Of a DNA stretch of 38,535 bases, positions 1 to 8,352 are shown piece by piece. Position 1 is the first letter of the stretch; the number at the start of each line of letters is the position of its first letter. A program made the translations under genes and the position numbers. Source of the stretch: an uncultured archaeon (GTDB taxonomy: Archaea > Thermoproteota > Bathyarchaeia > 40CM-2-53-6 > CALIRQ01). The notes beneath the pieces were generated by a model, which was not told where the DNA came from, did not search any database, and saw only the letters and a program-made list of their open reading frames with translations. The stretch spans positions 1 to 38,535 of the forward strand of contig CALIRQ010000014.1 of assembly GCA_938042195.1 (NCBI GenBank), in the 5' to 3' direction.

Positions 1-448
1 TCCCTTCAAAATCCTCCAGGAATGCCACCTTCAGCCCCTTCAAGCCGCCCAGGATGGGCTCCATCTCCTTCTCGACGCCTTTGAAGAGGGGGATCGCCCT
101 AACCGCTTCCGCTGTCGCTATCACATAGCAATCCGGTAGCGATATCCCCAGCGACTTCCTGAGCTCCCCAGCCCTGATGGCAATGCCTTCGTTCACCTCA
201 GCCATCTTCGCCCTCCTTTTGACCCATAGGATGTAGTCGAGCGCGTCCCCATTGGGATCCTTCGCTCCAGCTATCCCATATATTCGCGACGCTATGTAGA
301 GCGCCTCGCTTAACGTAATTGGGCTCACGTATAGCTCGAACTCGCCGGCAGAGGCCTTCTCGAAGAGGCCAACCGCTTTGCCCCTATGGGGAGATGATTT
401 GACTATATACTCGGCGAGGACGCTCGTATCAACGACAAGCCTCGACAA
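1..448 (-). CDS. vapC: VapC-like PIN-domain toxin (C-terminus off the left edge)
   Basis: PIN-domain RNase of a type II toxin-antitoxin pair, expected to cleave RNA in a metal-dependent way when not bound by its antitoxin. The translated minus strand begins RLVVDTSVLAEYI, the usual first PIN aspartate (D in VVDTS). It continues with an ITLSEALY acidic motif about 45 residues in and LPDCYVIATA with a third conserved aspartate near residue 107. The proposed start is a TTG at 446-448, inside the last 20 bases of the upstream AbrB-type antitoxin gene, which is the normal coupled arrangement. About 149 codons are visible with no stop before the window edge, so the C-terminus is missing. Family assignment is firm; the non-ATG start is inferred from homology and overlap. 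Confidence 0.88.
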   Translation of the reverse strand, partial: MSRLVVDTSVLAEYIVKSSPHRGKAVGLFEKASAGEFELYVSPITLSEALYIASRIYGIAGAKDPNGDALDYILWVKRRAKMAEVNEGIAIRAGELRKSLGISLPDCYVIATAEAVRAIPLFKGVEKEMEPILGGLKGLKVAFLEDFEG

Positions 449-674
449 GCCTCTTGGCCCCCTTCCCCTCCAGCCCGCCCTCTTCGGCGAGCAGCCCCTC
501 GACGAGCTTCGGGTCGATGTCCACTACTTTAGGCTTGAGGGGCCTCAAAAAGAGCGCCCCATTGGACGCTTCGGCAACGAGCTCATCGCCCTCATCGACG
601 CCCAGCCTCTCCCTAAGCCCCTTGGGAAGTATCAGAACGCCCTTCCTCCCGATCCTAAGTATGGCCTCGGCCAT
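429..674 (-). CDS. vapB: AbrB/SpoVT-type antitoxin (VapB)
   Basis: An 81-residue protein with an N-terminal swapped-hairpin AbrB domain (residues 5-45; RKGVLILPKGLRERLGVDEGDEL is the typical core). A C-terminal tail (residues 46-81) would wrap the toxin. It should bind its own promoter and neutralise the PIN toxin encoded immediately downstream, with which it overlaps by 20 bases. The ATG at 672-674 follows a TATA box by about 35 bases, implying a very short leader. Two inverted repeats surround that promoter and are plausible autoregulatory operators. Assignment rests on domain pattern plus the adjacent PIN gene. Confidence 0.9.
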   Translation of the reverse strand: MAEAILRIGRKGVLILPKGLRERLGVDEGDELVAEASNGALFLRPLKPKVVDIDPKLVEGLLAEEGGLEGKGAKRLVEACR

Positions 675-681
675 ATGGTTT

Positions 682-722
682 ACCCATTGATCATGGGTTT
701 AACTTATTTATAAAAGTTAACC
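682..722 (-). promoter_or_regulatory. vapBC promoter with two inverted repeats
   Basis: TTTATAAA at 707-714 sits 33-40 bases ahead of the vapB ATG. It is framed by a near-perfect inverted repeat (GGTTTAACTT at 696-705, AAGTTAACC at 714-722). A second exact inverted repeat, ACCCAT (682-687) and ATGGGT (693-698), lies near the expected transcription start. Overlap with the TATA box suggests repression by VapB or VapBC; this is inference. Confidence 0.6.
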
Positions 723-994
723 AAATAGGGCATTCGACCGATCATAATTCAAAATTGACTCCGAGGAACCATGGGGTCCAAGCGGCATTCATCGGATGGT
801 CGGACATGCTATTGCGCGAGCGAAATAACAGATGCCCTTGGAGCTGAAGGAGCCCTGAGGCATCGTTGCGCATGAGGGAAACTTCTATTAGCTTGGGCGA
901 TGCGTTTTCACGAGGGGAGCTCGTCGGTGGCGATCCGGATCGTTGCGCGCTGATGGAACCCCCATATTGGCCCGCTAAATTTGTGGTGGGGCAC

Positions 995-1747
995 ATGATG
1001 GTGAAGATGGGATGTTGTGGCTTCCCAGTTGCGATGAGGACCTATTTTTCTCGGATGAAACTGGTCGAGGTCCAGAGCACGTTCTACAACATCCCGAGTC
1101 GAAGATCGATCAATAATTGGCTCCGCGATTCTCCCCAAGGCTTCGAATTTTCCGTGAAGGGCTGGATGGCGATCACCCACCCAATCAACAGCCCTGTCTG
1201 GCGGAGGTCCAAGGCCAGCCCGCCCGGGGATCCCGCGAACTACGGCTTCTTCAAGCCCACGGAGGAGAATATTTGGGCTTGGGAAAGGACGAGGGAGGTA
1301 TGCGGGGCGCTGGGGGCGAGGATATGCGTCCTCCAAACCCCGCCCGGGTTCGGGGCCTCGAAGGCCAACGTCGAGAACATGGTGAACTTCCTCTCCTCGA
1401 TTAGGAGGGATGGCTTAAGGATAGCGTGGGAGCCAAGGGGCGAGTGGAAGGATCGGAGGGAAAAGGTCGGGGAGATCTGCGAACAGCTGGACCTGATACC
1501 GATATTCGACATCCTAAGGCATGAGCCCATGGCCATCGGCCCGATCGCCTATACGAGGCTACATGGCCTCGGGAAGGGGGAATATAACTACGGGTATAAA
1601 TACACGGATGAGGACCTGAATAGGCTGTTGGATAAGGTATTCTTATTGGAGGCATCGGGGGTAACGGAGGTTTATGTCCTTTTCAATAACATCCATATGT
1701 TCGATGACGCATTAAGGTTCATGGAGCTGCTCGGCGATCGAGGCTGA
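995..1747 (+). CDS. DUF72 (YecE-like) family protein
   Basis: A 250-residue TIM-barrel-like DUF72 protein of unknown biochemical role. Visible family features are the N-terminal MGCCGFP segment, VEVQSTFYNIPS (residues 26-37, the conserved E/N-S-T-F-Y region), the FEFSVKGW strand, IAWEPRGEW in mid-protein and YTRLHG in the C-terminal third. The reading frame is open further upstream (to 866), but family members begin right before the first beta strand. GGTGGGG at 985-991 is a suitable ribosome-binding site for ATG 995, with ATG 998 and GTG 1001 as alternatives. The gene stands alone on the plus strand and converges on polB1, with 11 bases between the stops. Confidence 0.82.
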   Translation: MMVKMGCCGFPVAMRTYFSRMKLVEVQSTFYNIPSRRSINNWLRDSPQGFEFSVKGWMAITHPINSPVWRRSKASPPGDPANYGFFKPTEENIWAWERTREVCGALGARICVLQTPPGFGASKANVENMVNFLSSIRRDGLRIAWEPRGEWKDRREKVGEICEQLDLIPIFDILRHEPMAIGPIAYTRLHGLGKGEYNYGYKYTDEDLNRLLDKVFLLEASGVTEVYVLFNNIHMFDDALRFMELLGDRG

Positions 1748-1758
1748 TGTGTGGGGGC

Positions 1759-4287
1759 TTACCCGAAGAAGGACTCCAGCCTCCTCACCCCTATCAGCTC
1801 ATCGAACTCTATCCCGAGGGCATCGAGGACCTGATCGAACGTGGAGCTTATGTATTCCAAATATTTCTCCGTATCTATCTCGTTCTTCGAGGCGAGCTGC
1901 ACCGGCTTTACCCCCGGCTCTCCGGTGACCTTCACGAAGGCTATCAAATCGCCAGGCTTGACCTCTATCCCCCTTTGGGACAATAGCCTAGCGGCCTTGA
2001 CGTGCTGCGGCGTCGTCTTCGTATAGCCCTCCGGGGATTTGCCCATCATCACGTTGAAGGCCAATTCCTCCAGCTGATATTCTCGGTTCTTTAGCTTGGT
2101 ATAGCACTCCTTCACTATGCGCTTTATCCTCTCCCTGGCCGAATTGAACTCATCGAAGGATCTGACCTCGCTCAAGATTTGGATCATCTGGTAGAAGGCC
2201 TTTTGGAGAAACTCCGGGACGTGCCTCTTCTTCCCGGTCAGGCCCTTTATATCGACGCTCCCGTCCTCCCTGACCCCCAAGTAGTTCTTCTTCCTAGAGC
2301 TGAGGGCCAGGTATCTATAGTACTTGTCTATCTCCAACTCCATGCCCAGCTCCTCCTTCGACCACCTCACGAGCTCGCTCAATAGGGCCTGATCCGTGGT
2401 CCCTAGGAAGATCGAATCCGTATCGCCGTAAAGTACCTCGACCCCCAAGGACTTGGCCTTCTCTATGGCCCTGCTTATGACGTATCTCCCTACGGCCGCC
2501 GTCGCCTCGGCCACGGGCGGGCAGTAGAGGTCGAAGGTCTCGGCTCCGAATACCCCGTATGAGGCATTAAGGATGACCTTGAGGGCATCCTGGACGACCA
2601 TATACCAGTCCCTCTTGGGCTCCGGGAGGGAGGGATCCTTGGATTTCGGCTTATACCATTTCACCCTCACATCCCTAAGGGATCCTATCAGGACGCTTTG
2701 CATCGCCCTTCTCTTCCTGCAGATCCAATGGGGAGTCCCCGGGACTAGGTTGTCCCTGCAATTCTCATGCGGGCATAGGATCGTTTCGTACCCGAGGTTC
2801 CACATCTTTATTATGGAGGGGTATAGTGACGCGAAGTCCAAGACGGCCACTCCGAAATGGACCCCCGGCTTGGGCTCAACTACGATAGCCCCCTTATACT
2901 TCTTGCCCTTTATGGTCGCCTCCGTTGCCACCGTGCCCTTCAGCTCCAAGATCTCATCCGGCCTTGGGATCAGGTATCCCCTCCTCCTATGCTCCTTGTA
3001 TAGCATGCTCCTTATCCAATTGGAAACCCCCTGCCTGCTCACCTCCTCGATCCCCAAGCAACTTATCCTCGAAAGGGCCACGATCAGCTTCATGACCAGC
3101 TCATCGTCGTAGGTGGATAGGCGCATCGTGAGCTCCGCGTCCTTCATGCAATATGCGGCGAGTTCCGAATAGCTCATATCGGAAACAGATGCCTCGCTCT
3201 TCCTCTTCCCCTCGCCGAGCAGCGCCATGCCGACGTCATCCAGCGTCATCTCGCGATATTTCTGCCTGAAGGCGTAGACCTGCATCGATTTGTTCACGAA
3301 GAATTTGTAAAGGTCCAAGTGGACGCCGCTCTTGATGGATATGTATTCCCTCCCAACCTCGAGGGGGATCTCCTCCTTCCCGATCCCAAGCCTCTGGGCC
3401 CTATGCCAAATATAGTTGAGGTCGAAATCATCTCCGTTGAAGGTCAGGAGTATCGGATACTCGCGGATGAGCTCGAATGCGGCCCTTAGCATATCGGCCT
3501 CGGATTTGAAGAAGATCGCCTCCAAATCGCTTGGGAGGGCCTCCCCCTTGAACCCCTCCCCCCTATCCAAGATCAGTATCCTCTTCCTCCCCTCGTTATC
3601 GAAGAACCCGATGCAGAGTATCGGATGCTCCGCCTCGCTCGGATCCGGGACCCTCGTGGCTATCGGGGAATACACCTCTATGTCCAATGCGACCCTTTTG
3701 AGCTTCGGCATTGGGGCCTCGAGGAGCGATATCCACTCGCGCACGGCTTTCCTATGCTCCTCGTCCTCCCCCTCAAGCGCCCCCTCCAAATGGGCCATGG
3801 CCTCCCTCGGGAGCTCTTGGGTTATCGGGTACAAACGCCCATTGGAAACCCTATAGGGCATGCAGGGCGTAAATCCGAGATCGTAAATGTAGCTCTCCAC
3901 GTATTTTATATTGGCCTCCCAAGCCCTCACGAGGTCCCTTATTGAGCCCGAGGGCCTCCCGCCTATGGCGAGCGGATCCTTTCCATATATTATGGTCACG
4001 CCCAAGCGCCGATCCCTTAGGGCATCATATCTCTCGGCCCTCTCCAATCTGGCGAGCCCGGGGTGCTTGGAAACGGCCTCGTTCCTCTCGAGCTCCTCCA
4101 AGGGGTCCTTCGATATGCAATATGGAAGATGGCCCGTGTCGTCGTACCATATCTTTATCCTATCGTCGCCCTTATCATAGAGCTTCAGGAACGCCCTTCT
4201 CTGATCTCCATCGTATCCCGCCGATAGGAGATACGCATCCTCGATATTCAAGCCTTGATTGCTTTGGAGCGATGTCCCAGCGCTCAT
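1759..4287 (-). CDS. polB1: Family B DNA polymerase, PolB1/Dpo1 type
   Basis: Replicative DNA polymerase with 3'-5' exonuclease, 842 residues, close to the roughly 880 of Sulfolobus Dpo1. All motifs are intact: Exo I ALDIEVYSP (D202, E204), Exo II TFNGDDFDLNYI (near 289), Exo III YCMKDAE (near 383), Pol A LDFASLYPSII (483-493), Pol B KVILNASYG (570-578), Pol C YGDTDS (620-625) and KKNYLGV. Wording around these motifs (TGHLPY, YKGAIVV, WNLGYET, NTPQHVKAA-like region) matches Dpo1 rather than euryarchaeal PolB. A CPHENC...WIC cluster (505-523) may bind metal. The C-terminus LESFFG resembles a PCNA-interacting box. A TATA-like TTCTTAAG around 4338-4346 and GAGG about 10 bases upstream support the ATG at 4287. 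Confidence 0.96.
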   Translation of the reverse strand: MSAGTSLQSNQGLNIEDAYLLSAGYDGDQRRAFLKLYDKGDDRIKIWYDDTGHLPYCISKDPLEELERNEAVSKHPGLARLERAERYDALRDRRLGVTIIYGKDPLAIGGRPSGSIRDLVRAWEANIKYVESYIYDLGFTPCMPYRVSNGRLYPITQELPREAMAHLEGALEGEDEEHRKAVREWISLLEAPMPKLKRVALDIEVYSPIATRVPDPSEAEHPILCIGFFDNEGRKRILILDRGEGFKGEALPSDLEAIFFKSEADMLRAAFELIREYPILLTFNGDDFDLNYIWHRAQRLGIGKEEIPLEVGREYISIKSGVHLDLYKFFVNKSMQVYAFRQKYREMTLDDVGMALLGEGKRKSEASVSDMSYSELAAYCMKDAELTMRLSTYDDELVMKLIVALSRISCLGIEEVSRQGVSNWIRSMLYKEHRRRGYLIPRPDEILELKGTVATEATIKGKKYKGAIVVEPKPGVHFGVAVLDFASLYPSIIKMWNLGYETILCPHENCRDNLVPGTPHWICRKRRAMQSVLIGSLRDVRVKWYKPKSKDPSLPEPKRDWYMVVQDALKVILNASYGVFGAETFDLYCPPVAEATAAVGRYVISRAIEKAKSLGVEVLYGDTDSIFLGTTDQALLSELVRWSKEELGMELEIDKYYRYLALSSRKKNYLGVREDGSVDIKGLTGKKRHVPEFLQKAFYQMIQILSEVRSFDEFNSARERIKRIVKECYTKLKNREYQLEELAFNVMMGKSPEGYTKTTPQHVKAARLLSQRGIEVKPGDLIAFVKVTGEPGVKPVQLASKNEIDTEKYLEYISSTFDQVLDALGIEFDELIGVRRLESFFG

Positions 4288-4392
4288 GCCCGAACCTCGG
4301 CCTGGGGCGGATCCGAAGGTATCGTGGGGCGGCGTAGCTTAAGAACCTTTGCGAATGGCCCATTCCCGGAGGAGGGGCGCCCCCGACGACCT

Positions 4393-5289
4393 TCAGCGCT
4401 CTCCCTTGGAGGCCTCTATGGCGCATAGGGCCTCCAAAAGGAGCTTGACCCCTTGGGCCCCGGTGGAGCCGTTATCATAGGCCGGGACGTACTCGCATAG
4501 ATCGATTCCAACGACGCGGGCCGAGGCGGCCCTCTTGAGGATGGGGAGGAGCTCATCCGGATAAACTCCGCAACCCTCCGGGTTCCCGACCGCCGGCGCG
4601 AAGGCCGGGTCCAAGACGTCCAAGTCTATTGAGATATACCTGTTTGGCGCTGGATCGCCCAATATGGCATCGAGGCCGGGCTCCCCCCTTCCAAGGCCCT
4701 TCAGGTCTAATGCCGTTACAGCCTTGACGCCCTCCCCTTTTATGAAGCCCAGCTCCTCCTTGGATATGGCCCTCAGCCCAACATACCTTATGTCCCGGAG
4801 CCCCAGATCCTCGAGGGCCCTCCTCACGAAGGTCGCATGGGATAGCCTCAGCCCCTCGTATTCATCCCTCGCATCGGAATGTGCATCGAAGTCCACCACA
4901 TCGAATTTCATACCGAGGCCCGAGAGGGCCCCCATGGCGCCGTATGAAATCGTATGCTCCCCGCCCAATAATATCGGTACCTTCCCGGACCCCATCACCT
5001 CCGATACGATCTTTCTAACCCTCCCCAAGGTTTCCTCGACGCTCGCGGAGACGGAAAGGTTTCCGGCGTCGTGGATCCTCAGGTCCTCGGCATCGACCTC
5101 CGATATGAAGCTATACGTTTCCACGTTCAGAGAAATCTCCCTGAGGGCATTCGGCGCGAACCTGGATCCGGGCCTATAGGTGCTCGTCCTATCGAATGGA
5201 ACCCCGATGAGGACATAGTCCGCTTTGGGAAATGGGGCGGACCTCCCCAAGAACTCCAACGGAGGGGCCATGAGGAAATCGATCCCCAT
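4393..5289 (-). CDS. speB: Agmatinase / ureohydrolase
   Basis: A binuclear Mn hydrolase of the arginase/agmatinase family, 298 residues. It most likely converts agmatine to putrescine and urea in polyamine synthesis. Metal ligands are visible: GGEHTISYG (H112), DFDAHSD (D135, H137, D139) and SIDLDVLDPAFAP (near 216-228), with SHATFVRR between them. The sequence after the last metal motif reads AVGNPEGCG rather than the commoner G-x-G-x-P-E-P-G-G, as in several archaeal members, so substrate (agmatine versus another guanidino compound) is not certain. TTTATAAA-type DNA at 5326-5338, about 40 bases upstream, fits a short leader. The gene is co-directional with polB1, 105 bases apart. Confidence 0.9.
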   Translation of the reverse strand: MGIDFLMAPPLEFLGRSAPFPKADYVLIGVPFDRTSTYRPGSRFAPNALREISLNVETYSFISEVDAEDLRIHDAGNLSVSASVEETLGRVRKIVSEVMGSGKVPILLGGEHTISYGAMGALSGLGMKFDVVDFDAHSDARDEYEGLRLSHATFVRRALEDLGLRDIRYVGLRAISKEELGFIKGEGVKAVTALDLKGLGRGEPGLDAILGDPAPNRYISIDLDVLDPAFAPAVGNPEGCGVYPDELLPILKRAASARVVGIDLCEYVPAYDNGSTGAQGVKLLLEALCAIEASKGER

Positions 5290-5325
5290 CCAGGATCACG
5301 CCCTTTAGGGATCGGGGCCTTGGCA

Positions 5326-5338
5326 TTTTATAAATCTT
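5326..5338 (-). promoter_or_regulatory. TATA box of the agmatinase gene
   Basis: AGATTTATAAAAT read on the minus strand lies about 40 bases ahead of the ATG at 5289, implying a leader of roughly 10-15 bases. Confidence 0.55.
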
Positions 5339-5343
5339 AAATG

Positions 5344-5861
5344 CCCCCGTTAATCCAATGGGGCTTCTTATCGAAGCCCTCATCCCTTCATGTCGTTCCA
5401 CGCCCAGATGAACGATCCAAATGAATTATTAATGCTATGAGTGAAGATTTCTGATGATGTTGGAAGACTTGGGATTGGGGTCCCTCAATAGGATCAAGGC
5501 GAGCTCCGATCGAGCCGATTGGATATTCTGAAGGGGATTTGAAAGGATGATTGCTTGGGGAAGCGGTTTCGCCCTGAAGTATTGGGCGAGGGAATGGTGC
5601 CGCATGAGAGGGGATCCGACGCGCTCGGGCATGGAACGAACATCGAACCCATGATGGGGCACGCGATGCCCGCGCGTTCGATATGGCGCAGCGAAGGGAT
5701 GGGTTCGATAGCCAATCGATGGCGGATCCACCATGGGGGCCCGCCCTTTTCCTCGACGACTTGTTAAAATGGGCTTTGGCCCCCCCCGTTCGGTGGATGG
5801 CGCATTTTTCAAAAAGCTTTAATGAACAGTCCCCCGGCCCATCGTGGGAAGATGGCGGATC
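5344..5861. other. Gene-free gap of about 520 bases
   Basis: No reading frame here looks protein-like on either strand: frames are short or rich in R/P/S/H shadow composition. I find no tRNA, RNase P or SRP RNA signature. An AT-rich segment at 5420-5434 (AATTATTAATG) could be a promoter for an untranslated RNA starting near 5450, where CTGATGATG resembles a C box. CTGA at 5527 and 5572 resemble D boxes, but the spacing is wrong for a standard C/D guide RNA. CAAAAAGCTTTAATG near 5810-5824 may be the promoter of the downstream zinc protein and topoisomerase. Confidence 0.4.
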
Positions 5862-6080
5862 ATGGCCTGCTCGCTATGCGGGAGGACGAAAGCGGTGGAA
5901 TCGGACCTCTGCGAACTCCATTTAATGGCGGAGCTGAGCTTGGAGGCGGCCTATGAGGATTGGTCCAAGGCATATGGTGGAAAGCTCCAGTATCGAGAAT
6001 TTCTCGAGGAGCTCTTGGAGCTGAACGAGACCGGGTGGGCCGTGAAGGACTTGATCAGGCGGAAGATGGGTTCAACATGA
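5862..6080 (+). CDS. Small Cys/His metal-binding protein coupled to topoisomerase
   Basis: A 72-residue protein of unknown function. It begins MACSLCGRTKAVESDLCELH, i.e. CxxC (residues 3 and 6) and CxxH (17 and 20), a compact zinc-binding module. The rest (21-72) is predicted mostly helical and ends in basic RRKMGST. ATG 5862 places the first CxxC right at the N-terminus; an in-frame ATG at 5844 would add six residues. The TGA overlaps the topoisomerase ATG in an ATGA tetranucleotide (6077-6080), so the two are translationally coupled. The context suggests a helper or regulator of the topoisomerase, but that is inference. Confidence 0.75.
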   Translation: MACSLCGRTKAVESDLCELHLMAELSLEAAYEDWSKAYGGKLQYREFLEELLELNETGWAVKDLIRRKMGST

Positions 6081-8149
6081 AGAGCATATTCATAATATGC
6101 GAGAAGGGGGACGCCGCCAAGAGATTGGCGGAGGCCCTCTCCGACGGCGGGGAGATTAGGGAGATTTCCCGATACGGCCACCGCGCGTTCGAGATCCTCA
6201 GAGAAGGCGAGCGAATAGTGATATGCCATGCCCTCGGCCACCTTTACGAGGTAGGGCCCGCCCGAGGCCAGCGCGGATTGGGATACCCGATCCTAGATTT
6301 TTCCTGGAGGCCCAAGTCGGAGGCTAAGGGGGGCCGAAGGAGGTCAGGCGCCCTCATATCGGCGATATCGGAGCTCTCCAAAGGAGTTGACGTATTCATC
6401 AACGCTTGCGATTATGACCTCGAGGGGGAGCTCATAGGATATATGGTTCTCAAATACGCCTGCGGGGGCGCCGAGGGTAAGGCCAAGCGGATGAGGTTCA
6501 GCACTTTAACCCATTGGGAGCTGAGGAGGGCCTACGATAACCCGCTCCCGAGCTTGAATTTCAAGCTCGTGGAGGCCGCCAAGTGTAGGCATGAAGTGGA
6601 TTGGATTTACGGGATAAACCTCTCCAGGGCGCTGATCAATTCGGTCCGCAGCGCGAGCGGGCGCTATGAGGCCCTCAGCATAGGGAGGGTCCAAGGGCCG
6701 ACTTTGAAATTCGTTATCGAAAGGGAGCTGGAGATAGCGACATTCGTCCCCAGGCCATATTGGTTGATCGGCTCGGAGGTGGAAATAGGCGGCGCGATCC
6801 TGAACGCTGAACATGATGGGGGGGCCATATCGCGCAAGGAAGAAGCCGATGGAATCGTCAGGGCTGTGTCTGGGAAGGAAGGGGTCGTGGAGCGCGTTGA
6901 GACCAAGGTTTCGGAGATGGCTCCACCGACCCCCTTCAACCTCCCCGACCTTCAGGCCGAGGCGTATGAGCACTTCGCCCTGACTCCCAAACAGAGCCTC
7001 TCGATATTGGAGCGCCTCTACCTCAACGCGCTCATATCGTATCCTAGGACGTCGAGCCAAAAGCTCCCTAAGGGAATCGACTATTTATCCATAATCGAAT
7101 CTCTCTCAAGGATTCGCGAATATGGGGTCCCTTGCTCGAGGCTATTGGCAATGAAGGAGCTGAGGCCAAATGAGGGGGATAAGGACGACCCAGCCCATCC
7201 AGCCATATACCCGACGGGGAATCATCCAACGGATGCCTTGGATAAGCGATCCAGGGCCCTCTTCGACCTGATAGTCAAAAGGTTCCTTGCGACCTTCGGG
7301 AAGCCCGCTTTGAGGAGGCTCGAGGTAGCCACCTTGGCGTGCGAGGGGCATAGGTTTCGCGTTAGCGGGGTTAAATACTTGGATAGGGGATGGATCGATC
7401 TATATTCCCCATACGCGGATTTTGGAGAGGAACCCCTCCCCCCGCTCCGCGAGGGGGAGGAGGCCCTCTTCAGGAAGGTCGAAGCGATCCTCCGATTCAC
7501 CAAGCCCAAGCCCCGCTTCAATCCGAGTAGCCTGCTCAGGGCCATGGAGGATGAGGGCATAGGGACTAAGGCGACTAGGGCCGACATAATCGATATACTC
7601 TTCCGAAGGGGATACGTGGCCGGCAAAAGGATCGTAGCCACCCCGCTCGGGATGAAGGTTGTGGAAACTCTTTCGAAATATTGCCCGAAGATCCTCGATG
7701 CCAAATTCACCAAGGAGCTGGAGGCATCGATGGAGGCGATAGCTAGGGGGGAGGCGAGGAGGGAGGAGGTCCTCGCGATCGCGATCGAATTCCTTAAGCC
7801 CATACTTTTGGATTTGAAGTCGAGGGAGGGGGAGATAGGCGAGGAATTGGCGAAATCGATGTGGGAGGCGAGGTCGGGCCTCTCAGAGCTGAGCATCCCT
7901 TGTCCGCATTGCGGATCCCCGCTATCGATCCTCAGGAGCAAGCGAACCGGGAAGAGGTTCATAGGATGCTCGGGCGCTTGGGCCAAAGGATGTAAATTCG
8001 CGCTCCCATTGCCCCAACGCGGCAAGCTATTGCCCCTGAATATGAGGTGTAAGGATTGCGGCTTTCAACTGATCCAAGTGAGGCCCGTGGGGAGGAGGCC
8101 CTTCCTCATATGCCCCAAATGCTTCGCGGAGGGGAGGTTGAGGTCATGA
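6077..8149 (+). CDS. topA: Type IA DNA topoisomerase
   Basis: A 690-residue enzyme that relaxes or decatenates DNA through a 5'-phosphotyrosine intermediate. The Toprim domain opens at SIFIICEK (residues 3-10), with the metal triad in ACDYDLEGE (D112, D114, E116). The catalytic tyrosine is Y322 in LISYPRTSS. The C-terminus carries two zinc ribbons: CPHCG...GCSGAWAKGCKF, then CKDCG...CPKC. There is no helicase domain, so this is not reverse gyrase. The frame is open back to 5960, but the family starts at MKSIFII. The start at 6077 overlaps the stop of the small Cys/His gene. It resembles archaeal topoisomerase I/III proteins; the exact subtype would need a phylogeny. Confidence 0.95.
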   Translation: MKSIFIICEKGDAAKRLAEALSDGGEIREISRYGHRAFEILREGERIVICHALGHLYEVGPARGQRGLGYPILDFSWRPKSEAKGGRRRSGALISAISELSKGVDVFINACDYDLEGELIGYMVLKYACGGAEGKAKRMRFSTLTHWELRRAYDNPLPSLNFKLVEAAKCRHEVDWIYGINLSRALINSVRSASGRYEALSIGRVQGPTLKFVIERELEIATFVPRPYWLIGSEVEIGGAILNAEHDGGAISRKEEADGIVRAVSGKEGVVERVETKVSEMAPPTPFNLPDLQAEAYEHFALTPKQSLSILERLYLNALISYPRTSSQKLPKGIDYLSIIESLSRIREYGVPCSRLLAMKELRPNEGDKDDPAHPAIYPTGNHPTDALDKRSRALFDLIVKRFLATFGKPALRRLEVATLACEGHRFRVSGVKYLDRGWIDLYSPYADFGEEPLPPLREGEEALFRKVEAILRFTKPKPRFNPSSLLRAMEDEGIGTKATRADIIDILFRRGYVAGKRIVATPLGMKVVETLSKYCPKILDAKFTKELEASMEAIARGEARREEVLAIAIEFLKPILLDLKSREGEIGEELAKSMWEARSGLSELSIPCPHCGSPLSILRSKRTGKRFIGCSGAWAKGCKFALPLPQRGKLLPLNMRCKDCGFQLIQVRPVGRRPFLICPKCFAEGRLRS

Positions 8150-8352
8150 ATGGCATACTCAAATGGCCTCCCCGATGATCGCGGCGGCATCCGCCCATGC
8201 GCATGTTCTCTCCCCCTTCGATCGAAAAACTAAATTCGCCGATCTTCTAAAATCCAAGCCCTCGATGCCTCGGCCAAGTTGGGCTTCGGATCCTGAGCTT
8301 GCCGGATCCCCAAAGATTTTTATTTGAAGCGGCAATCTCTTATCGCTAGGGG

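Noticed and set aside
5450-5576. C/D-box guide RNA suggested by CTGATGATG near 5451 and CTGA at 5527 and 5572
   Set aside because: The distance between the C-like and D-like boxes is far beyond the roughly 12-base guide spacing, and there are no terminal stem bases pairing at the ends.
5640-5725. tRNA T-loop-like strings (GGGTTCGAT) on both strands
   Set aside because: Flanking bases do not form a five-base T-stem and no acceptor, D or anticodon arms can be folded around them.
7222-8025. 267-codon open frame opposite topA
   Set aside because: It is fully antisense to the conserved topoisomerase frame, has serine/arginine/proline shadow composition and no ribosome-binding site.
8255-8312. 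Two small hairpins (AAGCCC...GGGCTT and GATCC...GGATC) between topA and the glycosyltransferase
   Set aside because: Stems are five or six pairs with no T-run next to them; random occurrence cannot be excluded.
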